This document shows, one piece after another, positions 1-8,363 of a stretch of DNA of 64,000 bases (positions are counted from its first letter, which is position 1; each line of letters starts with the position of its first letter). The translations under genes and the position numbers were made by a program. Origin of the DNA: Methanospirillum lacunae (GTDB lineage Archaea; Halobacteriota; Methanomicrobia; Methanomicrobiales; Methanospirillaceae); assembly GCF_046195335.1 (NCBI RefSeq), contig NZ_CP176093.1; one strand, given 5' to 3'. Under the pieces are notes generated by a model. It did not search any database. It saw only the letters and a list, made by a program, of their open reading frames with translations, and had not been told where the DNA came from.

Positions 1-1
1 A

Positions 2-1261
2 ACGGGAGTCCATCCGGTTCAGACCTACGAGCGTGCCTTCATGCAGATCATGGCCCGCGTATCTGATCTCTTTTGGTTCGAGCCATATCTTCAGGACTCG
101 TCACGGATAGAGCAACACCACGAGATGCGTATCGCTGCAAAGAGGCTTCGATACACACTTGAAGCCTACGCTGGGCTTTACGAGGATCGCCTTAAGCCCG
201 AGATCAAGGTAATCAAACATCTTCAGGAACTCCTAGGTGACATCCATGATTGTGATGTCTGGATCGGGCTTATGCCCCGGTTTCTTGAAGAAGAGGAGGA
301 GCGGTCTATTACCTATTTCGGAAATCATGGATTCTTCGAACTCATAAAACCAGGGATCTCTCTCCTTATCACGGACAGGGAAAAAAGCCGTGAAGAACAG
401 TTCAGAGAACTTACCAAGAACTGGGAAGAAGTAAAAGATGAGGGATTCTGGAACAGATTCTCTGAGAAGATCTCATTACCACTTCAGCATTCATTTGACG
501 GGGCCATAGATTCTGAACATACAGGACCACTTACCATCGCCCTGATCAGTGATGTGCATGCAAACCTTCCTGCACTGGAAGCTGTTCTTGCTGATGCACA
601 GGTGAGGGGTGCGTCTGTGGTTCTTCATGCAGGAGATCTAACCGGTTACGGACCGTTCCCTGATGAGGTTATCAACCTTATCAGAGAGAGACATATCATC
701 AGTGTTATCGGGAACTATGATCTCTCGGTTCTTTCGAAAAAATGGAAGAAGGGAAAGCCTTCATCAAAGGAGAAACAACTGGCGATGAGATGGGCATATC
801 ACCAGATATCAGATGAAAACCGCACTTGGCTAGCCAGCCTTCCCAGAAAGGTATGCATGTGTGTACGAGGCATCCCACTGATTCTCACACATGGAAGTCC
901 TGATTCACTGACAGAATACCTCGATTATGGAACCCCTGACACCAGACTTCACGAGATCGCAGCTGCAGAAGAAGCGAAAGTTATCATAACCGGGCATTCA
1001 CACAGGGGGGCAGCCCGTGAAGTAGACGGTGTCTGGTTCATCAATGCAGGCAGTGTCGGCAGGCCGGAAGATGGTGATCCCAGGGCCTGCTACGCCCTTC
1101 TTACCGTTGAACCCTTTTCAATCATTCATATCAGGGTCCCATATGAAATAGAGCGGACCATTGAGGAATTACATCACAGGCACCTCCCTGATGCATTCGC
1201 ACGAATCATCAGGGAAGGGAAATCTCTGGATGTGGTTCAGGATCCTGAGGAACAGACTTGA
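2..1261 (+). CDS. CHAD domain-metallophosphoesterase fusion, 5' end cut by window
   Basis: The reading frame is open to the left window edge, so the true start lies outside; the first internal ATG is at 41. The N-terminal visible part carries the CHAD signature (HHEMRIAAKRLRY, then a helical charged segment); CHAD domains bind polyphosphate through conserved His and basic residues. From about residue 165 of the ATG-41 frame a calcineurin-like phosphoesterase of the YfcE/MJ0936 type follows, with the metal-binding blocks SDVHANL, AGDLTGYG, GNYD, LTHGSP and TGHSHRG all present. The downstream HD and Ppx/GppA genes support a role in polyphosphate turnover; the phosphoesterase substrate is not visible. 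The next gene starts at a TTG inside this stop region (4-nt overlap), so the genes are probably co-transcribed. The fusion itself is unusual. Confidence 0.85.
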   Translation, partial: TGVHPVQTYERAFMQIMARVSDLFWFEPYLQDSSRIEQHHEMRIAAKRLRYTLEAYAGLYEDRLKPEIKVIKHLQELLGDIHDCDVWIGLMPRFLEEEEERSITYFGNHGFFELIKPGISLLITDREKSREEQFRELTKNWEEVKDEGFWNRFSEKISLPLQHSFDGAIDSEHTGPLTIALISDVHANLPALEAVLADAQVRGASVVLHAGDLTGYGPFPDEVINLIRERHIISVIGNYDLSVLSKKWKKGKPSSKEKQLAMRWAYHQISDENRTWLASLPRKVCMCVRGIPLILTHGSPDSLTEYLDYGTPDTRLHEIAAAEEAKVIITGHSHRGAAREVDGVWFINAGSVGRPEDGDPRACYALLTVEPFSIIHIRVPYEIERTIEELHHRHLPDAFARIIREGKSLDVVQDPEEQT

Positions 1262-1878
1262 GCTTCACTGATTCCATCAGGGTGGGTCAGTTAGAAGAGC
1301 AAAGTGTAGATCCCACTCTCTCGTTCATGGAGCGCTATGATCCTGATCATCCTCACGCCTTCCAGGTAGAACGACTTTCAGGACTGCTTTTTGATCTCCT
1401 TACCGGGTTTCATGGAATGGGAGATCCTGAACGGCGACTTCTCTCACTGGCATCTCTTCTTCATGATATAGGCTGGAGCGTACCATCTCGTCCCCATCAT
1501 AAGGCTTCAATGGATCTCATTCTATCAGACACAACCATCCCATTGACTCCAACAGACCGGCAGATTGTGGCCCTCATTGCCAGGTATCATCGCAAAGCAC
1601 ATCCGGATCCCTCTCATTCATCATTTGCCAGATTAACTAATAAGGAGAAATGGCAGGTTCGGTGGTCTGCAGGTATTCTGCGTCTTGCCGATGCCCTTGA
1701 TCGTTTCCACCGTTCATCGGTACAGGAACTGTCAATCCAGACAGGTGAGGGGGTCATTCAAATTGATTGCAGGACTACAGATGATCATATCCCTGAGCCG
1801 GAAACCCGGGTACTTGAAAAGAAGTCGGCTCTGCTCAGTGAGGTGACCGGGTGCCGGATAGAAATTTCATGGAATTAA
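1258..1878 (+). CDS. HD-domain protein (Ppx C-terminal-like)
   Basis: A 206-residue protein starting at TTG 1258, overlapping the preceding stop by 4 nt. It shows the HD phosphohydrolase pattern: an upstream His (HPHAF), the HD pair in SLLHDIGW, distal His in RYHRKAHP and a late Asp in RLADALDR. The same order and near-identical blocks (RYHRK, LSNEDK versus LTNKEK, LRMAENLDR versus LRLADALDR) occur in the C-terminal half of the next gene. It therefore looks like a stand-alone copy of the HD module of a long Ppx/GppA protein. The substrate is unknown; polyphosphate or a guanosine phosphate is an inference from context. The N-terminus has no signal peptide, so it is probably cytosolic. Confidence 0.8.
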   Translation: MSFTDSIRVGQLEEQSVDPTLSFMERYDPDHPHAFQVERLSGLLFDLLTGFHGMGDPERRLLSLASLLHDIGWSVPSRPHHKASMDLILSDTTIPLTPTDRQIVALIARYHRKAHPDPSHSSFARLTNKEKWQVRWSAGILRLADALDRFHRSSVQELSIQTGEGVIQIDCRTTDDHIPEPETRVLEKKSALLSEVTGCRIEISWN

Positions 1879-3452
1879 ACGAGCCCAAAGTAGTTGCATT
1901 CATCGATCTTGGCACAAACTCAGCCAGGCTTCTGATCATCAGGCTGAACCTTAACTGTTCATATTCAGTTTTAACCCAGCAGAAGGAGGTTGTAAGATTA
2001 GGTGAAGGAGAGTTTGCTGATAACATCCTTACATCTGATGCCATTACACGGACTGTCATTGTCCTCTCCAGATTTGCTGAGATGGCATTGAGTTTTGGGG
2101 CTTCAGAGATTGTCGCTGTTGCCACTTCTGCAACACGAGATGCGCGAAACCGTGACACTCTGATCACCCGAATACGGGAAGAGGCAGGTTTTGAACTCAA
2201 TGTGATTTCAGGACCAGAAGAAGCCAGGCTGATATGGCTCGGGGTCTCGAGTGGTGTCAAGATAGGAAAGACAAAATCTCTTTTTATTGATATCGGGGGA
2301 GGAAGTACCGAGATTATTGTCGGAGATCAGTATGAACCGTTTCTGCTACGAAGTCTGAAACTTGGTGCCATAAGGACCACCAATACATATATTCCACAAG
2401 ATCTTACGGGCCCAATTTCTCCGTCAGTTGTGCAGACGATCCAAAAACACATCCGCAGCCGTGCTACACATACAATCAGGCATGTAGTTGGTAAAAAGGT
2501 ACAACTGGCATTTGGAAGCTCGGGAACAATCACTACACTTGAAGCAATTGCAGCCGGGTTGAACTCTGTAACTCCTCACCAGCCAGGAGTAATAACCAGA
2601 AATGAACTGTCAGCAATTATCTCACTCCTCTGTTCACTCCCCCTAAAAGAACGAAGAAACGTTCAGGGTTTGAACCCGGATCGTGCAGATATCATCATTG
2701 CAGGGGTTCTTATTCTTGAATCATTACTTGGGCAGGCAAACATCAATGAGATCCGAATCTCTTCAAGAAGTCTGAGAGACGGACTTCTTATCGATTACCT
2801 TTCAAAAATTCCCGGCTTTCCCTATGCCGAACAGAAACCGATACGGGAATCAAGTATACAGCACCTTGGAAGAGCATGTCATATCAATGAACCACATGCC
2901 AATCATGTCAGAAAACTGGCACTCTCGTTGTTTGATTCAGCACGTGTTTCAGGACTACACAACCTTTCAAATTTGAGCAGGGAACTCTTATCATATGCGG
3001 CAGTTCTTCATGATACCGGCCAGTTCATCTCATTCCCAGGCCATCACCAGCACTCATTTTACGTGATAACCCATGCTCCCCTACTTGGTTTTAATGAGCA
3101 TGAGATCCTGATCATCGCTCTTGTCACCCGGTATCACCGAAAAAAGATGCCACGCAGGAAGGACTCATCTTATGGCCCATTGAGCAATGAAGACAAAATG
3201 ATGGTCCAGATCCTCTCCATATTTCTTAGAATGGCCGAAAACCTTGACAGAAGTCATGACGGGAGAGTGACTTGTGCAAAACTCCTGGTATCAGAGCGAC
3301 GAAAGATAACACTGGCCATTGAATGCACTGGAGATTGTTCACTCGAACAGTGGGCGATCCTTGGAGATATCAGATCCTTTGAACGAATAATGAAGAGAGG
3401 ATTAAAAATTGAGGTATTACCTTCCTCTGATGGGGAAAAACAACATCCCTGA
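1851..3452 (+). CDS. ppx: Ppx/GppA-type exopolyphosphatase with C-terminal HD domain
   Basis: A 533-residue protein of the ASKHA Ppx/GppA family, which removes terminal phosphate from polyphosphate or acts on pppGpp; in an archaeon next to a CHAD protein exopolyphosphatase is the likelier role. Visible motifs are FIDLGTNSARLLII (phosphate-1 loop), FIDIGGGSTEIIVG (phosphate-2) and FGSSGTITTLEAI. From about residue 340 an HD domain follows (AVLHDTGQF, TRYHRKKMPR, LRMAENLDRS). The start may be GTG 1851, which overlaps the upstream HD gene by 28 nt, or ATG 1869 (MELNEPK); both lie inside the upstream gene, indicating translational coupling. The length matches the long two-domain form of the family. 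Confidence 0.88.
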   Translation: MPDRNFMELNEPKVVAFIDLGTNSARLLIIRLNLNCSYSVLTQQKEVVRLGEGEFADNILTSDAITRTVIVLSRFAEMALSFGASEIVAVATSATRDARNRDTLITRIREEAGFELNVISGPEEARLIWLGVSSGVKIGKTKSLFIDIGGGSTEIIVGDQYEPFLLRSLKLGAIRTTNTYIPQDLTGPISPSVVQTIQKHIRSRATHTIRHVVGKKVQLAFGSSGTITTLEAIAAGLNSVTPHQPGVITRNELSAIISLLCSLPLKERRNVQGLNPDRADIIIAGVLILESLLGQANINEIRISSRSLRDGLLIDYLSKIPGFPYAEQKPIRESSIQHLGRACHINEPHANHVRKLALSLFDSARVSGLHNLSNLSRELLSYAAVLHDTGQFISFPGHHQHSFYVITHAPLLGFNEHEILIIALVTRYHRKKMPRRKDSSYGPLSNEDKMMVQILSIFLRMAENLDRSHDGRVTCAKLLVSERRKITLAIECTGDCSLEQWAILGDIRSFERIMKRGLKIEVLPSSDGEKQHP

Positions 3453-3461
3453 TACTGTGTG

Positions 3462-4028
3462 TTAGTTGTTCTTTTCTGATTTTACCTCACCTGCAACAGA
3501 TTTTGCCGCATCACTAACTTGATTCATTGCTGATTTATCCTTGAGCACATCACCAGCTTTGAATCCACGTCCGCTTACCGTTCTGATGATTTTCATCTCC
3601 TGGGCCTGGGCCCATATTTTCAGGGTTTCAAGTGTTCGATCATCACCACTCTCTGCACAGACCGCGACTGGTATCACCTTTTTACCTTTCAGCTGACGCT
3701 CATGCCAGAGTGAATATGAGCGATCAATCAAGTTCTTTATCTGTCCATTAACATCATGGAAATATACCGGCGAACCGATGATGATAAGATCGCTCTTCTT
3801 CATCCTACGGACAATCCTGGAGAAATCATCTGACTTCAGGACACAGTGCCCTTCTTTCATACATTTGCGACATGATTTGCATGGGCGGATTAAACTGCCT
3901 GCAAGAGAGATCTCCTTTACCTTCAGATCTGTAATGTCACTCTTTTCCAGGTCACCAACGATTGCATTGATCAGCCTGCTTGTGTTCCCGTTTTTTAGAG
4001 GACTACCTGATATTGCAAGGACTCGCAT
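3462..4028 (-). CDS. Iron-sulfur flavoprotein / NADPH-dependent FMN reductase family
   Basis: A flavodoxin-fold protein of 188 residues from ATG 4028. The FMN phosphate loop is visible near the start (AISGSPLKNGNTSRL), followed by a compact cysteine motif at about residues 50-62, C-x2-C-x2-C-x5-C (CKSCRKCMKEGHC), and the flavin-contact block GSPVYFHDVNGQIKNLIDR. This arrangement is that of the archaeal iron-sulfur flavoprotein (Isf) family, which carries FMN and a 4Fe-4S cluster and takes part in electron transfer or oxidative stress defence. An ATG at 4043 is in frame, but a TATA-like element at 4051-4060 lies 28 nt before 4028, favouring a leaderless start there. Its 3' end lies 9 nt from the convergent ppx gene. 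The physiological partner is unknown. Confidence 0.85.
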   Translation of the reverse strand: MRVLAISGSPLKNGNTSRLINAIVGDLEKSDITDLKVKEISLAGSLIRPCKSCRKCMKEGHCVLKSDDFSRIVRRMKKSDLIIIGSPVYFHDVNGQIKNLIDRSYSLWHERQLKGKKVIPVAVCAESGDDRTLETLKIWAQAQEMKIIRTVSGRGFKAGDVLKDKSAMNQVSDAAKSVAGEVKSEKNN

Positions 4029-4050
4029 GTCAATTAGTCCCATGTGATCA

Positions 4051-4060
4051 CATATATAAT
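4051..4060 (-). promoter_or_regulatory. TATA-like box of the iron-sulfur flavoprotein gene
   Basis: On the minus strand the sequence reads ATTATATATG and is centred about 28 nt before ATG 4028. That is the normal archaeal spacing from TATA box to transcription start, so the mRNA would begin at or very near the start codon. This decides between the two in-frame ATGs at 4043 and 4028. It is read by eye and has not been tested. Confidence 0.5.
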
Positions 4061-4249
4061 GTAATGTAAAAGGTTCTGGAAGGATCCAGAGTGTTTACTT
4101 TATGCCACGAAGTGTTTTAGAAAAGTACGTTCAGAATTAATCTTTGCTCACCTTTAATTATTTTACGAAAGTTTTGTTTTTAAAAAAACAATAGGATCTG
4201 ATCCAGTCATCAGGAAATGCTCATCTGGTATCAGGAGGTAGATCTCAGC

Positions 4250-4666
4250 ATGGCTGATACCAAAAAAACAGTTCTGTTTGTCTGTACCCATAACTCATTC
4301 CGCTCCCAAATCGCTGAGGGATATCTCCGGTTTAAGTATGGGGATCGATATGAGGCATACAGTGCGGGGACACAACCAACCACTCTGGATCCCAGAGCTA
4401 TTCTAGTGATGAAAGAGATCGACATTGACATTTCCGGACAGACTTCAAAGCCCCTTCTTGATTTCTTTGACAAGGACATTGATATCGCAGTCACTGTGTG
4501 TGATACTGCATCGGGGGCCTGCCCCATGGTCCCAGGTGCAGGAGTGGTCTTTCACCAATCATTCCCTGATCATGGTGACTGTAATCCAGAAGAACCACAA
4601 TGTCTGAAACATCTTCAGGATGTCAGGAACAGCATTACCAGATGGATAGATCAGACATTTGCCTGA
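4250..4666 (+). CDS. arsC: Arsenate reductase, thioredoxin-coupled LMW-phosphatase type
   Basis: A 138-residue protein with the low-molecular-weight phosphatase P-loop C-x5-R near the N-terminus (VCTHNSFRS, Cys12 and Arg18). The later pair Cys84-x6-Cys91 (CDTASGAC) corresponds to the resolving cysteines of the thioredoxin-dependent ArsC family. These enzymes reduce arsenate to arsenite through a three-cysteine relay. Start ATG 4250 is chosen because a strong Shine-Dalgarno sequence GGAGGTA lies at 4234-4240; the frame stays open upstream to 4217 without such support. No arsenite exporter or ArsR is next to it, so arsenic detoxification here is a family-level inference. A thioredoxin is encoded elsewhere in the window (37451-37723). 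Confidence 0.88.
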   Translation: MADTKKTVLFVCTHNSFRSQIAEGYLRFKYGDRYEAYSAGTQPTTLDPRAILVMKEIDIDISGQTSKPLLDFFDKDIDIAVTVCDTASGACPMVPGAGVVFHQSFPDHGDCNPEEPQCLKHLQDVRNSITRWIDQTFA

Positions 4667-4684
4667 CAACTTGGTACCGGTAAC

Positions 4685-4693
4685 AAGTATAAA
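4685..4693 (+). promoter_or_regulatory. TATA-like box of the 2-oxoacid oxidoreductase operon
   Basis: AGTATAAAG is centred about 29 nt before ATG 4718. The spacing predicts a leaderless or almost leaderless mRNA for the two-gene oxidoreductase operon. Judged by eye only. Confidence 0.45.
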
Positions 4694-4717
4694 GAGATCA
4701 GGTGCAGAGATCTCCCC

Positions 4718-6379
4718 ATGGAGGCGGAACAATTGTCTGAATACTCTGTCCTCATCGGAGGAAAAGCAGGAGACGGAATCGCACAGGCAGGTCAGTTGAT
4801 TGCATCGATCTTCTCTGAACTGGGCTATTACGTTTATCAGTATATTGATTATCCGTCTCTAATCAAAGGTGGACATAACTTCTGTATCATACGGGCATCA
4901 GATAAACCAGTTTTTACTCATCGCACTGGTGTCGATCTGATCCTGGCACTCGATCAAAAGACTGTTGATCTACACACCAGTAATCTTACCACCAAAGGAA
5001 CCGTAATCTATGACAGCCCGAAAGTCAAAACAGAGGGGCAGGCTCTACCAATTGAGGAGATTGTTGCCCAGTTTAAAGGTAGGGCGATCATGGGCAACAC
5101 AGCAATAGTTGCCGGGTTTTGTGGGTGTGCAGGAATCCCCTGGAATCTGGCTGAGTCAGTTTTCAGAAAAAAACTGACCAAAGAGACAGATATTAACCTA
5201 CTTATCGCACGCGAAGCATTCTCCCGTACAACCCGGTGCATGCAGATCCACCCGGTGGAGGGAGCATCGCCTCGACCACTTCTTTCAGGCAATGAATGGA
5301 TAGGCCTCGGCCTTCTGGCAGGGGGCATAGATGCATATGTTGCTTACCCGATGACACCTTCATCCGGAGTCCTTCATTTCCTCGCCTCTGTGGCAGATGA
5401 AGCAGGTATAGATGTTGTCCACCCTGAAAGTGAGATAGCAGTCATTCTAATGGCACTCGGTTTTGCTTATGCAGGGAAAAAGGCTGCAGTAGGAACCTCA
5501 GGAGGAGGATTCTGCCTGATGACCGAAGGGCTCTCTCTTGCAGGGATGTCCGAAGTTCCGATTGTGATTGTACTCTCTCAGCGGGGAGGGCCCTCAACCG
5601 GGCTCCCTACATATACAGCGCAGTCAGATCTCCTGTTTACATGTCATGCAGGGCAGGGCGAGTTCCCAAGGTTCATCGCTGCCCCTGCAACACCAGTTGA
5701 AGCATTCAAGTGGGCAGCCGAATCTGTGCAACTTGCCTGGAGACTCCAGATTCCTGCATTTATCCTATCAGACAAAACATTATCAGAGGGAATATACACT
5801 CCTGAAACAACACCGGAGGTCAGGGCATATCCCCCGCTTCCATCCCCTTCATACCCATACAAGCGGTACGCAGATACCCCTGACGGGATATCCCCGATTT
5901 TGATTCCCCCGTATAAAGGAGAGGTGATCAAGGTGAACAGTTATACACATGACTACGAAGGGATCACTTCAGAAGATTCGGAGATGAGTATTGCCATGGT
6001 CCATAAACGGCTCAGGAAGGCGGAGAAACTTTCAGCCATGACTGACAAGCCAGGAGCAGTCATCTGCGGCGGATCGGTTAAGGCAAAGACTGCAATACTC
6101 TGCTGGGGGTCACCCCGTGGTGTATGCAATGAGGTTGCACAAGAACTTAATATGAGGCTGGTCTCTCCGGTTGTGATCTCCCCATTCCCTGCCGGTGAGT
6201 TTAGAAAAGCAATGGAGGGGGTTGAAAAAGTTATACTTGTAGAAGACAGCTCAACGGGCCAGCTCGACAAGATTTTATCTCTTGAAGGGTACCGGACAGA
6301 TGAACTGATTCTGCGGTATGATGGGAGACCATTTGCAGTTGAGGAGTTGCTTGAGAAAGTACGGAGGGTTGCCTCATGA
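4718..6379 (+). CDS. korA: 2-oxoacid:ferredoxin oxidoreductase, fused gamma-alpha subunit
   Basis: A 553-residue protein of the KorA type. Residues 1 to about 180 are the gamma domain (GGKAGDGIAQAGQLIA, then DYPSLIKGGHNF). The alpha (pyrimidine-binding) domain follows, with YPMTPSSGVLHFLA and the block AVGTSGGGFCLMTEGLSLAG. The C-terminal transketolase-C-like part includes CWGSPRGVCNEV. With the beta subunit downstream (overlap 4 nt) it would reduce ferredoxin with decarboxylation of a 2-oxoacid, or run in reverse to fix CO2. The fused gamma-alpha layout is typical of 2-oxoglutarate oxidoreductases, but substrate cannot be assigned from sequence alone. No gene for a separate ferredoxin-like delta subunit is present beside it. 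Confidence 0.85.
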   Translation: MEAEQLSEYSVLIGGKAGDGIAQAGQLIASIFSELGYYVYQYIDYPSLIKGGHNFCIIRASDKPVFTHRTGVDLILALDQKTVDLHTSNLTTKGTVIYDSPKVKTEGQALPIEEIVAQFKGRAIMGNTAIVAGFCGCAGIPWNLAESVFRKKLTKETDINLLIAREAFSRTTRCMQIHPVEGASPRPLLSGNEWIGLGLLAGGIDAYVAYPMTPSSGVLHFLASVADEAGIDVVHPESEIAVILMALGFAYAGKKAAVGTSGGGFCLMTEGLSLAGMSEVPIVIVLSQRGGPSTGLPTYTAQSDLLFTCHAGQGEFPRFIAAPATPVEAFKWAAESVQLAWRLQIPAFILSDKTLSEGIYTPETTPEVRAYPPLPSPSYPYKRYADTPDGISPILIPPYKGEVIKVNSYTHDYEGITSEDSEMSIAMVHKRLRKAEKLSAMTDKPGAVICGGSVKAKTAILCWGSPRGVCNEVAQELNMRLVSPVVISPFPAGEFRKAMEGVEKVILVEDSSTGQLDKILSLEGYRTDELILRYDGRPFAVEELLEKVRRVAS

Positions 6380-7221
6380 CTAGCGAAGAGTCACTAGTCA
6401 CTCAGGCACAGAATACCTGGTGCCCGGGATGCGGAAACTTCGCAATTCAGCATGCCATGAAGTTTGTCATTCAGGAACTTGAGGCAGAAGGAATATCACG
6501 TGATCAGTTCGTTCTGGTATCTGGGATTGGCTGCCACGCCAAGATTGCTGACTACTTCCAACTGAACAGTTTCTATTCACTTCATGGCAGAACTATTCCG
6601 GTTGCCACCGGTATAAAGATGGCAAACCCTGATCTCAAGGTTATTTGTTTTGCCGGTGATGGAGATCTGTATGCAGAGGGGCTCGATCATCTGATTCATG
6701 CAGCGAAGCGTAATATTGACATTACAGTCATATGTCATAACAACCGGGTCTATGGCCTGACCACTGGTCAGTATACTCCGACTTCACCATATGGATACAA
6801 AGGAAAGTCAACCCCCCAGGGCCTTCATGAATATCCCCTCAATGTTATTGAGTTATTGCTTGGTTCCGGAGCCACCTTTGTTTCACGGGCATATACCCGT
6901 CGTTTGCCACACTTAAGGCGAATTTTCAGAGAAGCAATTATGCATCCCGGTTTCGCTCATGTAGATGTCCTGCAGATCTGTGCATCCTTCTTTAACATGA
7001 CAACATGGTACGATGAGCGGATCTATGAAACCAGTGAATCAAACGCGGGTCTGTTCGAATTTGCCTGCCGGACTGCGCAACAGTGGAATTATAACGATGA
7101 CGCAAAAATACCAATCGGCATTTTTTTCAAGACAAAAAAGCCGGTCCTCCCTGAGAAGAAGATAAAAAAAGAGGTAAACAGAAGTAACCTTGTAAAAACA
7201 ATTCTTGACAGGGCTACCTGA
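6376..7221 (+). CDS. korB: 2-oxoacid:ferredoxin oxidoreductase, beta subunit
   Basis: A 281-residue thiamine-diphosphate-binding subunit. It has the iron-sulfur/TPP N-terminal motif WCPGCGNFAIQ, an ISGIGCHAKI-type block (SGIGCHAKIADYF), and the TPP-Mg motif beginning GDGDLYAEGLDHL and ending CHNNRVYGLTTGQ. It starts at ATG 6376, overlapping the alpha stop by 4 nt, so the two chains are coupled. The C-terminal about 40 residues are lysine-rich and look like a flexible tail. Its 3' end overlaps the convergent TPR gene by 8 bp. Function is as described for the fused gamma-alpha partner. Confidence 0.88.
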   Translation: MTSEESLVTQAQNTWCPGCGNFAIQHAMKFVIQELEAEGISRDQFVLVSGIGCHAKIADYFQLNSFYSLHGRTIPVATGIKMANPDLKVICFAGDGDLYAEGLDHLIHAAKRNIDITVICHNNRVYGLTTGQYTPTSPYGYKGKSTPQGLHEYPLNVIELLLGSGATFVSRAYTRRLPHLRRIFREAIMHPGFAHVDVLQICASFFNMTTWYDERIYETSESNAGLFEFACRTAQQWNYNDDAKIPIGIFFKTKKPVLPEKKIKKEVNRSNLVKTILDRAT

Positions 7222-8161
7222 TCTTCTTTTCCTTTCTTCTGGTTTTAAACAGCCGAACAGCACCGAGTGAAAAAATTGCCAGAAGGCCTATCCCGATCAT
7301 AAGATAATTTATTAAAAATATCGAGGGAGGCAATTTAATTTCTGAAGGAGATTGCATGACAAGCTGGCCCGAACTGTTCTCTTGTGCCTCCTGGGCAGCA
7401 GCCTGTTTATCCTGTTGAAGACGGGTCAGGGTGTCTCCATACTTCTGGGGGATATAACTTTCATCAAGTGAGATAGCCTGTTCAAAGGCTTTTAGTGCCT
7501 CTTTCATCTTTCCCTGGTTAAAATAGGCACTACCCATATTGTTCCAGACCTCTGCAGATCCAGGGTAAATTGTTAAAGACTGGTTGAATGCTTCTGCTGC
7601 CTCTTCGTTCTTGAACATCTTGGCCAGGGTGAGACCTTTTTTGTTCCAGGTAGCATTGCTCCGTGGATCTACCTTCAGGGCTGCATCGTACATCGAGTCA
7701 GCCTCTGAGTACCGGTTAAGGGCAGCGAGAACATCCGCCTTGCCGTCAAGATTCAGAAATACATTCGGGTTGAGCGAGACTGCACGGTCGTAGGCATCTA
7801 GAGAATCACGGTACTTTCCAAGCATGAACAGTGCGCGTCCTTTTTTCCCGACTATTTCTGCATTAGTTTTGTCGATGCTGATTGCACGGTCGTATGAATC
7901 TGCTGCCTCTGCATACCTCTCAAGTGCCATGAGGGCATCTCCCCGGAGTTTCCATCCTTCAGCATAATAGGCATCGAGCTGTAGTGCCTGATCATACGCT
8001 GCCATGGCACCCTGGAAGTCCTTCGTTTCTGCCAGAGCTTTTCCTTTATTTGCCCAGATTGTGGCATCCTGTATGCTCTCTGCAGTCACGGGTACAAGTA
8101 CAAGTGAAATAACCATCTGCAGAAGAATGACCAGTATGATCTGTGTTATGCGCCGGTTCAT
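7214..8161 (-). CDS. Exported TPR-repeat protein with C-terminal membrane anchor
   Basis: A 315-residue protein that begins with a hydrophobic signal segment (residues 6-28). Six consecutive 34-residue tetratricopeptide repeats follow, from about residue 32 to 240; each has the A-x-x-x-Y/F-D/N-x-A/S pattern, e.g. AAYDQALQLD and AFEQAISLDE. A glutamine-rich linker leads to a transmembrane helix at about 282-303 and a basic tail (KTRRKEKKIR). This predicts a TPR domain outside the membrane, anchored by the C-terminal helix with the tail inside. TPR domains mediate protein-protein contacts; no partner can be named. Expressed divergently from the PNPOx-like gene. Confidence 0.8.
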   Translation of the reverse strand: MNRRITQIILVILLQMVISLVLVPVTAESIQDATIWANKGKALAETKDFQGAMAAYDQALQLDAYYAEGWKLRGDALMALERYAEAADSYDRAISIDKTNAEIVGKKGRALFMLGKYRDSLDAYDRAVSLNPNVFLNLDGKADVLAALNRYSEADSMYDAALKVDPRSNATWNKKGLTLAKMFKNEEAAEAFNQSLTIYPGSAEVWNNMGSAYFNQGKMKEALKAFEQAISLDESYIPQKYGDTLTRLQQDKQAAAQEAQENSSGQLVMQSPSEIKLPPSIFLINYLMIGIGLLAIFSLGAVRLFKTRRKEKKIR

Positions 8162-8211
8162 GGAAATTACCGTTTTTCTGGCGGGTAAAGAGGGATCAGA
8201 CGTGTAAAACT

Positions 8212-8236
8212 AGTACGACTTCGACACTGAAGTACT
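8212..8236. promoter_or_regulatory. Inverted repeat in divergent intergenic region
   Basis: The arms ACTTC (8218-8222) and GAAGT (8229-8233) flank a 6-bp spacer, with further partial symmetry AGTAC/ACT outside. The repeat lies between the divergent TPR gene (ATG at 8161) and the PNPOx-like gene. It could be an operator or a transcript hairpin; five-bp core arms can arise by chance. Confidence 0.25.
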
Positions 8237-8328
8237 TTACCGTCACATAAAAAGATTTCATATTGTATGTATTTTCCAAATTAAGGTTAAAAAACACAGA
8301 TTGATTTTATGAGGTACAGTTGAATGGA

Positions 8329-8336
8329 TTTATATC
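8329..8336 (+). promoter_or_regulatory. TATA-like box of the PNPOx-like gene
   Basis: TTTATATC is centred about 32 nt before ATG 8364. It supports initiation close to that ATG and makes the upstream in-frame TTG (8352) less likely as the start. Confidence 0.4.
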
Positions 8337-8363
8337 CCTCAGGGTGTATCATTGTTCTATACC

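Noticed and set aside
5008..5328. Long minus-strand open frame inside korA
   Set aside because: It is a shadow frame of a well-supported gene, with no start signal of its own and no recognisable protein features.
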